This document shows, in pieces, positions 28,001 through 34,381 of a DNA stretch of 64,000 bases. Under the pieces are notes generated by a model. That model worked only from the letters and a program-made list of their open reading frames with translations. It did no database searches and was not told the DNA's origin. A program made the position numbers and the translations under genes. This DNA is from Breznakibacter xylanolyticus (GTDB taxonomy: Bacteria; Bacteroidota; Bacteroidia; Bacteroidales; Marinilabiliaceae): positions 124,001-188,000 of the forward strand of contig NZ_QKZK01000004.1 in the NCBI RefSeq assembly GCF_003254275.1. Direction: 5' to 3'. Positions within the stretch are counted from its first letter, which is position 1. Each line of letters starts with the position of its first letter.

Positions 28001-28099
28001 CCCCATCCAAAGAAGGGGGAGCAAAATTACGATTCCTATCCACCATGTTTGTTTATCAGGGGATGGTTTTTTTGGCATTTTCAATCTGGATGTTTTCAT
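25070..28099 (-). CDS. PreP-like M16C metalloprotease lipoprotein
   Basis: Zinc protease of about 1009 aa in the presequence-protease branch of M16. The inverted zinc motif is visible as H-I-I-E-H, with the distal glutamate in Y-N-E-M-K-G-V-Y-S about 75 residues later. The four-domain length with the M16C-associated middle region fits. The N-terminus has a hydrophobic stretch ending L-L-W-M-G-C, a lipobox that predicts a lipoprotein. An in-frame ATG at 28126 lies inside a dispersed repeat; I prefer 28099, and 28078 would also keep the signal peptide. The likely role is degradation of short unstructured peptides in the envelope. Confidence 0.9.
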   Translation of the reverse strand: MKTSRLKMPKKPSPDKQTWWIGIVILLPLLWMGCHTNKTYMTGKSYHGFKLIEKRFVQEVNAECLYFKHEKSGARLFKIMSDDANKTFGIAFKTVPEDDCGTPHIIEHSVLNGSKNFPVKSPFDRLLQGSLNTFLNAMTGSDMTVYPVASMNDKDYFNLMHVYLDAVFNPLIYTDERIFMQEGWHHEMQDTSSVVEYKGVVYNEMKGVYSNPLSELEYQKQRILFPDNAYGHESGGHPAAIPQLTYEKFLDFHRKYYHPSNSYILLYGNADLDKELQFIDEAYLSEYTQSPTEVTIPMQAPFAQMKREVKPYPLADDETPENKTFLSLSFVTGQNTDLALVKALDVLSEALVNQESAPLRRALLDAGIGQEVSAAMSEMQQNVFEIRVLNANPNDADKFYDIVMAELKKVAENGLDSAMLQGIINRMEFNLREGDTPHKGLMYFFMNMSNWMFAQNPYVGLEYEAYLKNLKEGIESGYLQTVIKQYFLNNPHSLLLTLNPQKGLQSELNRQVTDELTTYTSTLTQEQKDSLVKRTTELIEYQQREDDSTALASIPMLELSDIGKTGEWHGAIEKEEEGVKIIHCNEFTNGIIYTSLFFDATVIDKEDIPYIRLLSELLGKLPTRKYTYGDLDNTLNRETGGFNTTLTGFMKDRSDDQLQPKFEVSAKILHNNSPALFDLIEEILLHSKFDDHVRMKELLSRHQSQLDLRMKQNGMNVALTRLYSYHSNQGMFAELRGGLEYYRFLNDLTAKFDQQKNEVTLKLQELVNKLFNRTHLTVGFTCTADDYTKMVVPALNHFTAILPVAANKPQQWIFEPLAKNEGIMTPSKVQFVLQGANFKKLGYEWNGKIRVLDQLLSTDYLQTKIRVIGGAYGGFSRFDPSGNAYFASYRDPNLKETLDNYAGIDAYLDSLSLDSTAMTRFIIGTISRIDRPKTPSEKGDEAFYNHFTRVSSEMVQNERTEILNTTPNDLKQLSKMVKDILDQKTWCVYGNDEKIKETESLFKICISLQ

Positions 28100-28110
28100 A
28101 TGTATAAAAA

Positions 28111-28180
28111 AAGTATCAAGATGCAAGACGATGAGGGTTTTTAATCATCTTTCTGTGTGTCGCTTGGTGATCGTCATGAT
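28111..28180 (-). repeat. Dispersed 70-bp element, copy B
   Basis: It matches copy A (10521-10590) at 57 of 70 positions without gaps. It ends 11 bp before the preferred M16 start, in the same orientation to that gene as copy A has to the WbpB-like gene. A weaker resemblance (15 of 17 bases around CGACACACAGGAACATG on the minus strand) lies near 28412-28428. Confidence 0.75.
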
Positions 28181-28247
28181 TGTATTATGTGTTTGAAATT
28201 TTGTATGTGGGTGTTTTCTGTCTTTTGTCCACGAGATCGATCTGCGC

Positions 28248-28313
28248 TTTGCGAAGCAAAAAATTTCACGAATTTTTCACTTGGTTATAGCCCCTGGCGT
28301 TTTGCAAAGCAAA
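28248..28313. promoter_or_regulatory. Pair of TTTGC-N3-GCAAA dyads, candidate operator
   Basis: TTTGCGAAGCAAA (28248-28260) and TTTGCAAAGCAAA (28301-28313) differ at one base and are 53 bp apart, close to five helical turns. They lie in the divergent region between the M16 and tonB genes. No bound regulator can be named. Confidence 0.4.
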
Positions 28314-28985
28314 TAAAGCGACTGTGTCGAATTACATGAATCATGGAGTTTTGATCGAAACTTAATGATGATGGGACTGATGTACTACTTGTGCACTTCT
28401 TCCAATTACCATGTTCCTGTGTGTCGTAAATCATACTTCCCTTGTGATGGTTCCTAACCATTTTATGGGGAGGTTTAGGTTGTTTGGCGTTTAAATAAAT
28501 ACAACTAACCGACTTCCATTCATCTTAATTCACAAACATTTTTCAATCATTTGTTTTTACTCTGACAATCAGTATTTTTTGTCATCAGGTTTACAAATTT
28601 ATAAAAGATTCATCTAAAAGGCTCGGAATTCTTACAACTTGATGAAATGGTTCGCTTGTCAGATACCTTTTAGGGTGAATTCAATTGTTAAACAATCATA
28701 ATTTCACGTTTATTCACACATCTTCCGGTTTGTTGCACGAACATTTGGTTAACTTTAATATAAATCAATGAATGGATGCCCCAGCGGCCAAAGGCTGAAT
28801 TCTTACAGGGTGTTTTATAAAAAGATCATACGAAAGGTCTTTATAGTGAATAGCACCAGATTTATTTCATTCCCTCGACCCATGCCAGAGTAACATCCCG
28901 GGTAAAAACAACTGACACTTCTCACAGCGGATGCTTTGCATTCGGATTTTAAAACGTAGATGAACGACTTTTTAAAAAATGAGTG

Positions 28986-29666
28986 ATGGAAGTAAAAAAA
29001 TCACCCCAAGCTGATCTTGAACGTAAAAAATCCATGTTTTTACAAATAGGTTTTGTGGTGGCCATTTCGGCCGTTTTAATTGCTTTTGATTGGAGTACGG
29101 CTGATGTGTCAGCTTCGACTCTTGTATCTGACGATGGCTCTTTTGACGATATGGTGCTGCCGCCCATTACACGCCCCATGGAAGTCACCCCGCCACCCCC
29201 GCCAGCCCCGCAGTTGGTCGACGTTATTGATATTGTCACGGATGATATCCCGGTGGATGACGCGGATTTTGATTTCACGAGCGAAGGTGGAGACCAAGCC
29301 ATGGTGGATTTCATTCATGTGAAAGTCCCCGACGAAGATGTAGATGACACTTCCATTTTTATCGTTGTTGAAAAGATGCCGCAATATCCAGGAGGTGACC
29401 AAGCCTTAAAACGTTATTTGGCTGAGTCGGTGGTATACCCCGTTTCGGCTCGTGAGACCGGGATCAGTGGACGTGTTTATGTGTCGTTTGTTGTCAATAA
29501 AAAAGGTGAAGTTGTGAACGTGACTGTAGCCCGTGGTGTGCATCCCAGCCTTGATCGCGAAGCGCTCCGTGTGGTGCAGTCGATGCCCAATTGGACGCCC
29601 GGTGAGCAGCTCGACAAGAAAGTGAATGTGTCGTACACCGTGCCTATCAATTTTGTACTTCGATAG
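28986..29666 (+). CDS. Energy transducer TonB (paralogue 1)
   Basis: A 226-aa TonB-family protein that links the inner-membrane proton-motive ExbBD complex to outer-membrane receptors. The ATG at 28986 gives M-E-V-K-K-S-P-Q, matching the second copy; the GTG at 28983 is not needed. A single membrane helix lies at about residues 20-36. A proline-rich and acidic periplasmic linker follows, and a C-terminal TonB domain covers about 125-226 (M-P-Q-Y-P-G-G through V-P-I-N-F-V-L). No exbB or exbD is nearby. It is followed by a paralogue of identical length. Confidence 0.93.
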   Translation: MEVKKSPQADLERKKSMFLQIGFVVAISAVLIAFDWSTADVSASTLVSDDGSFDDMVLPPITRPMEVTPPPPPAPQLVDVIDIVTDDIPVDDADFDFTSEGGDQAMVDFIHVKVPDEDVDDTSIFIVVEKMPQYPGGDQALKRYLAESVVYPVSARETGISGRVYVSFVVNKKGEVVNVTVARGVHPSLDREALRVVQSMPNWTPGEQLDKKVNVSYTVPINFVLR

Positions 29667-29975
29667 AGAATCGATTGGCAAGCGAAGCGGGCATTTCAAT
29701 GTTGTTCTTCAAACACCATGTTTCAAAGTACAATGTGCTTACACAGACACTTTAAACATGTTCGTCTCGCTGCATCGCCTGACCCTGTCAAGATTTGAAC
29801 AATTCTTTAGAAATGATTTTTTCTTTGAAAAACCATGTAAAGATGTGATAGTTTTAAAATTATTGTTCTAATTTTAGGGTCGCATTTCCAAAGGGTTGGC
29901 CATTCTGTTTTTGACGATGGTTCAACCAACGGTATGTTTTTTAAAAGCTTTAGAATCAACTGTAATAATGAACTT
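29667..29975. other. 309-bp gap between the tonB paralogues
   Basis: No ORF or terminator is visible. A promoter-like pair for the second tonB gene lies at 29824-29856, leaving a leader of about 113 nt. Confidence 0.5.
29824..29856 (+). promoter_or_regulatory. Candidate promoter of the second tonB gene
   Basis: TTTG (29824-29827) is followed after 21 nt by TAGTTTTA (29849-29856), which differs from TAnnTTTG only at the last base. Confidence 0.45.
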
Positions 29976-30656
29976 ATGGAAGTAAAAAAGTCGCCCAAGG
30001 TTGATCTGGAGAACAAAAAGACATTGTTTATGCAGGTGGGGATGGTTGTTGCATTATCAGTTATTCTGATTGCATTTGAATGGACCAGCTCTGATGCTAA
30101 AAAGTCTGAGTTCGACAGTATCCAGGAAGCAGCGGTTGAAGAGGAGATTATCCCCATCACGCGGCAGGAAGAAATGAAACCCCCTCCACCGCCTCCACCG
30201 CCGCGCGTCAGTGATGTATTGACCATTGTGGAAGATGACGTGAAATTGGATGAAGAGCTTGACCTGAGAGAGTTCGAAGAAAAAGAAGAGGTTGTCTTCA
30301 CCAATATGGTTGCACCCCAAGAAGAAGAAGAGGCCGATGCCCCTGTATTCTTTATCGTGGAAAAAATGCCTGAGTTTCCCGGTGGTAATGAAGCATTGCA
30401 ACGTTACATTGCTCAGTCCATCAAATATCCTGTGATTGCACAGGAGAATGGTATCCAGGGACGTGTTTTTGTATCGTTCGTGGTAAATGCCAAAGGACAA
30501 GTGGTGGACGTGAAAATTGCCCGCGGGGTTGATGCCAACCTCGATAAAGAGGCCATCCGCGTGGTTATGGCCATGCCAACCTGGACGCCCGGTGAACAGC
30601 GCGGTAAAAAGGTGAAAGTTTCTTACACCGTGCCCATTAACTTTGTGTTGCAATAA
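29976..30656 (+). CDS. Energy transducer TonB (paralogue 2)
   Basis: A second 226-aa TonB protein with the same layout: N-terminal M-E-V-K-K-S-P-K, a membrane helix at about 22-37, a linker containing seven or more consecutive prolines and acidic stretches, and a C-terminal TonB domain. The C-terminal domains of the two copies are clearly homologous and share long identical stretches such as W-T-P-G-E-Q and S-Y-T-V-P-I-N-F-V-L, whereas the linkers differ. The ATG at 29976 is chosen by alignment with copy 1. A strong terminator follows, in which the hflX promoter appears to be nested. Confidence 0.93.
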   Translation: MEVKKSPKVDLENKKTLFMQVGMVVALSVILIAFEWTSSDAKKSEFDSIQEAAVEEEIIPITRQEEMKPPPPPPPPRVSDVLTIVEDDVKLDEELDLREFEEKEEVVFTNMVAPQEEEEADAPVFFIVEKMPEFPGGNEALQRYIAQSIKYPVIAQENGIQGRVFVSFVVNAKGQVVDVKIARGVDANLDKEAIRVVMAMPTWTPGEQRGKKVKVSYTVPINFVLQ

Positions 30657-30671
30657 GCTCGAAAACTTATT

Positions 30672-30679
30672 TAAATTTG
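30672..30679 (+). promoter_or_regulatory. -7 box of hflX, adjacent to the tonB terminator
   Basis: TAAATTTG matches TAnnTTTG exactly, with GTTG 21 nt upstream (30647-30650) as a three-of-four -33 match. Initiation near 30686 would fall inside the 5' arm of the terminator hairpin. Confidence 0.5.
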
Positions 30680-30681
30680 CA

Positions 30682-30712
30682 CCCGGTCATGTTTTCATGG
30701 CCGGGTTTTTTA
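30682..30712 (+). terminator. Rho-independent terminator of the second tonB gene
   Basis: CCCGGTCATG pairs with CATGGCCGGG (one G-T pair) around a 4-nt loop and is followed by a T-run. It starts 25 bp after the tonB stop and ends 11 bp before the hflX start codon. Confidence 0.9.
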
Positions 30713-30723
30713 TTTCCTTTTTC

Positions 30724-31947
30724 ATGATCGATAAAAAAGCAATCCAAAACGAGCTCGAACGCGTAGTGCTCATTGCCGTTAAAACGCCCGATGTATCAGA
30801 AGCGCAAGTCCAGGAATATCTCGACGAGTTGGCCTTTTTGACCGAAACGGCCGGTGCCGTGCCCGAAAAACGATTCGTTCAGAACCTTCAGCAACCCGAT
30901 AAACGCACTTATGTGGGATCCGGTAAATTGGAGCAGATCATCGACTATTTGAAAATTCACGAGATTAATACCGTGATTTTTGACGATGAACTATCCCCAT
31001 CTCAGTTACGAAATCTCGAGCGTGACATGCAGTGTCGTGTGTTGGATCGCACCAATCTCATTCTTGATATTTTTGCGCGACGTGCTCGTACGGCTCATTC
31101 GAAAACTCAGGTTGAACTGGCTCAATATCAATATTTACTACCCCGTTTGACCCGCATGTGGACTCACTTGGAGCGTCAGCGTGGCGGGATTGGAATGCGT
31201 GGTCCCGGTGAAAAGGAAATTGAAACCGACCGTCGTATCATTCGCGAAAAAATTGCCCGACTTAAAGAAGAGATGGAGCTTATCGACCGCCAAAAAAGCA
31301 CCCAACGTCAAAACCGTGGCAAAATGGTGCGTGTGGCGCTGGTGGGTTACACCAATGTGGGTAAATCGACCCTGATGAATGTTTTGAGCAAGTCGGAGGT
31401 ATTTGCCGAGAACAAGTTGTTTGCAACCCTCGATACCACCGTGCGAAAGGTTGTCATCGATAATTTGCCCTTTTTGCTGGCCGATACCGTAGGTTTTATC
31501 CGTAAGTTGCCTCATCACCTGGTGGAATCGTTCAAATCCACCCTCGATGAAGTACGCGAAGCCGATTTGTTAGTGCATGTGGTGGATATTTCACACCCCG
31601 GCTTTGAGCAGCAGGTGGAAGTGGTGACCCAAACATTGCGCGAGATTGATGACTCCGACAAGCCCACCATTATGGTGTTCAATAAGATTGATGCATATTC
31701 GTTCAAGCCCAAGCAGGCCGACGATCTCACGCCCCTGACGCGGGAGAATCTCTCGCTTGATGACTTAAAACAGACTTGGATGGGGAAGAATCCTTCAACC
31801 ATTTTCATCTCGGCCATTAACAAGGTGAACTTTGTGGAATTCCGAAACTTGCTGTATCAGGAAGTGAAGAAAATTCATGTGACGCGTTTCCCCTTCAATG
31901 ACTTTCTTTACGACGATAGCTACGATGCCGAGAACGACGTTGAGTAA
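30724..31947 (+). CDS. hflX: GTPase HflX
   Basis: Ribosome-associated GTPase of about 407 aa that splits stalled 70S ribosomes under stress. The N-terminal HflX domain is followed by a helical segment with G-G-I-G-M-R-G-P-G-E. The G domain shows G1 at G-Y-T-N-V-G-K-S-T, G3 at D-T-V-G-F-I and G4 at N-K-I-D. The ATG at 30724 opens M-I-D-K-K-A-I-Q; the longer open frame from 30643 would run through the upstream terminator and is rejected. Its stop is 8 bp from the convergent pbpC stop. Confidence 0.95.
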   Translation: MIDKKAIQNELERVVLIAVKTPDVSEAQVQEYLDELAFLTETAGAVPEKRFVQNLQQPDKRTYVGSGKLEQIIDYLKIHEINTVIFDDELSPSQLRNLERDMQCRVLDRTNLILDIFARRARTAHSKTQVELAQYQYLLPRLTRMWTHLERQRGGIGMRGPGEKEIETDRRIIREKIARLKEEMELIDRQKSTQRQNRGKMVRVALVGYTNVGKSTLMNVLSKSEVFAENKLFATLDTTVRKVVIDNLPFLLADTVGFIRKLPHHLVESFKSTLDEVREADLLVHVVDISHPGFEQQVEVVTQTLREIDDSDKPTIMVFNKIDAYSFKPKQADDLTPLTRENLSLDDLKQTWMGKNPSTIFISAINKVNFVEFRNLLYQEVKKIHVTRFPFNDFLYDDSYDAENDVE

Positions 31948-31955
31948 CTTTTTTG

Positions 31956-34361
31956 TTATTCCTTGTTGAGGCATTTGATTCGCCTCATGATGCGATTTCC
32001 TGCTTCGTCGGTGCAGGTAATGGTGTGCGTACCTGTCGTGAGTTGCATTCCCATTTGATGATATTGGCTGGTCTCCCCCAGATAAATGTTGTTGGCATAC
32101 CAATAAACTTTGCTTGTCGGATTTCGGTGTGCTATTTTCACCACCACTTGTTCATTGTCTCCCTGAATATTTTTGGGGATATATACAGCCACGTTTTGCG
32201 TTGGGTAAATGAACTCCATGGGGCTCAGTGTCTCATCGATGCAGCCGTTGAGCATCGGCGGTAGTGTATTGTAAAGGGGCGATTTGTGTCGGAAATACCA
32301 TTCCGTCAGCGGAGGCAATACAAACCATTTTCGGGTGAGCATGTGCGATGGTGAGTAACAGTCGGATGTAACGCGATATCTCCCCGATTGATCCAGGTGT
32401 ACCAAGTGGTGGTAGGGGCAAGGTTTTGGGCGGGTTTCACAATGAGGCACCAGCATGGTGTCGGCCACTTCGCAATTGGGGCCTGCAGGCATTCCCGAGT
32501 GGCGGCATACGGCCACCTCGTTGAGATCGTCGAGAGGTGTTTGAAACCACGATGTTGAAGGTAACAACCGAAATAAGTCGAACATGATTGGAGCCGCAGC
32601 TGACCCTCCGGTAATGCCAGGTCGCCCTTCGCCATCGGCGTTGCCAACCCACACGGCCACAGTGTATTCGGGAGTGACTCCAATAGCCCAGGCATCGCGG
32701 AAGCCAAAGCTGGTGCCTGTTTTCCACGCAATTTTTTGTGATGAGGCAAATGCCTCCCATCCCGATTCTTCTTCCGGCCGATTAAGTCGTGTCATGGCAT
32801 CGAGAGTGAACCACAATGCGCCTGCCGTCAGCCATGTGGGTACCGTTGAAAGGTTTTTACCGATGGTGAGGGTGTCGTGTTTGTTTAGCAATGGCATTGA
32901 AAGGTCGGCTGCATCGTAACGACTTTGTCGGGGCACATAACCTTGCACAATGCGGGCAATGGAAGAGTACACCCCTGCCAGTTCCCATAATTTCGTTTCC
33001 CCGCCGCCCAAGATTAATGAGAGTCCGTAATGATTGGCCGGTTTTGGAAATGATGTAAAACCGGTCTTTCGTAGGAACTGTAAAAATCGTTCTGTGCCAA
33101 AGTTGTCCTGCATCAGAACAAAGGGGATGTTGAGCGAACGAGCCAGTGCTTCGTCGGCTCGAACGGCTCCATCGTAACTACGATTGTAATTCTGGGGCGA
33201 AAAATCACTGTAGTATGTGGGGACATCTTTTATAAGTTGGCGCGGCCAAATGAGGCCGTCGTTCAGCGACGCAGCGTAAAGCAGTGGCTTGAGGATGCTG
33301 CCTGAGCTGCGTGAGGACTGAATGACGTCGACCTGGTTGCCATGATCGGCATTGTTTTTATCGGGTAACGTGTTGCCCACGTAAGCCAGCACTTTGGCTG
33401 TTTGGTTGTCTATGATGATGGCGGCTGCATTGTGCACCTGATTGAGTCTGAGTGTTCGGGCATGTCGTTCCACCACCGCGATGGCTTGCTGTTGTGTTTT
33501 TTCTGTCAGGGAAGATTGGAAGATGGTTCCGGGCGTTTTTTTTAGGGTTGATGCCAGTACATGAGGCGCCAGACGGGGAAGTGTGGCGGGATGCTCAACA
33601 ATGGGTTCGTCAATTGATAGTTGGTAGTCGAGGGTATCGATGACCTTTTTTTCCAACAATCGGTTCAGTAAACGGTCGCGTTTCGTTTTGAGGGTGTTAC
33701 GGTTTCGTCCGGGGTGTACCAGTCCGGGAGCATTGGGCAAAACAGCCAGTGTGGCTGATTCAGCCCATGAGAGTTCCGAGGCCGGACAGGCAAAATAACG
33801 CCACGAAGCAGCTTCGAGTCCCACCACGTTAGCGCCATAAGGGGCATGGGCTGCATAAAGGGTGAGAATTTCACTTTTGCTCAAGTGTAGTTCCAGCCTT
33901 ATTGCCCTCACCATTTCAATGACTTTGTTCCATAGGTTGCGTTTGGCCGGACGTGCCAAACGGATGGTCTGCATGGTGATGGTGCTTCCACCACTGATAA
34001 TTTTCCCTGAGCGAATATTTTGGTAAGCAGCTCGCAACATGGCCAATGGATTTACGCCCGGATGGACATAAAACGATTCGTCTTCAAAGGCCAGCAGACA
34101 CTGTATGTAGCGCTTAGGCACCGAGTCGGCTACCGGAAACCGCCATTGACCATCATCGGCAATGTGGGCTCCCAGTAAATGATTGTCGCGGTCGGTGACC
34201 ACGGTGCTGTAAGGGACATCAAACAGGGGGGAAGGCAGGCAAAAATAAAAGGCCGTGAGAAGCAAAACCAAAGCGTACCTAATATATGCGGGTGTACTCA
34301 ATAACCAATTGAAGAGGTGTAACAATTTGTGTACAACGGAGAACAGCCAACTTTGTCGCAT
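31956..34361 (-). CDS. pbpC: Penicillin-binding protein 1C
   Basis: Bifunctional class A PBP of about 801 aa. A membrane anchor at about residues 25-45 is followed by a GT51 glycosyltransferase domain with the catalytic glutamate in F-E-D-E-S-F-Y. The transpeptidase shows S-I-L-K (SxxK), S-L-N (SxN) and K-T-G-T. A C-terminal PBP1C-specific domain ends the protein. It polymerises and crosslinks peptidoglycan in the periplasm, or aids repair. The ATG at 34361 is preferred because upstream codons overlap the preceding kinase gene. It follows that kinase by 20 bp, so the two are probably co-transcribed. Confidence 0.94.
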   Translation of the reverse strand: MRQSWLFSVVHKLLHLFNWLLSTPAYIRYALVLLLTAFYFCLPSPLFDVPYSTVVTDRDNHLLGAHIADDGQWRFPVADSVPKRYIQCLLAFEDESFYVHPGVNPLAMLRAAYQNIRSGKIISGGSTITMQTIRLARPAKRNLWNKVIEMVRAIRLELHLSKSEILTLYAAHAPYGANVVGLEAASWRYFACPASELSWAESATLAVLPNAPGLVHPGRNRNTLKTKRDRLLNRLLEKKVIDTLDYQLSIDEPIVEHPATLPRLAPHVLASTLKKTPGTIFQSSLTEKTQQQAIAVVERHARTLRLNQVHNAAAIIIDNQTAKVLAYVGNTLPDKNNADHGNQVDVIQSSRSSGSILKPLLYAASLNDGLIWPRQLIKDVPTYYSDFSPQNYNRSYDGAVRADEALARSLNIPFVLMQDNFGTERFLQFLRKTGFTSFPKPANHYGLSLILGGGETKLWELAGVYSSIARIVQGYVPRQSRYDAADLSMPLLNKHDTLTIGKNLSTVPTWLTAGALWFTLDAMTRLNRPEEESGWEAFASSQKIAWKTGTSFGFRDAWAIGVTPEYTVAVWVGNADGEGRPGITGGSAAAPIMFDLFRLLPSTSWFQTPLDDLNEVAVCRHSGMPAGPNCEVADTMLVPHCETRPKPCPYHHLVHLDQSGRYRVTSDCYSPSHMLTRKWFVLPPLTEWYFRHKSPLYNTLPPMLNGCIDETLSPMEFIYPTQNVAVYIPKNIQGDNEQVVVKIAHRNPTSKVYWYANNIYLGETSQYHQMGMQLTTGTHTITCTDEAGNRIMRRIKCLNKE

Positions 34362-34381
34362 GAAATGTTTCAAAAATAGAG

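Larger units (their letters stand above)
28100..28985. other. Long divergent intergenic region between the M16 and tonB genes
   Basis: The 886 bp are AT-rich with no credible ORF. The region holds repeat copy B, a possible third diverged copy, two TTTGC-GCAAA dyads (28248-28260 and 28301-28313), and a loose direct repeat of about 18 bp (AAAGGCT then GAATTCTTACA) near 28617 and 28790. I found no convincing TAnnTTTG promoter for the downstream tonB gene. Confidence 0.6.

Noticed and set aside
30643-30723. N-terminal extension of HflX
   Set aside because: It would translate across the tonB terminator and overlap the tonB stop; the ATG at 30724 gives the family start.
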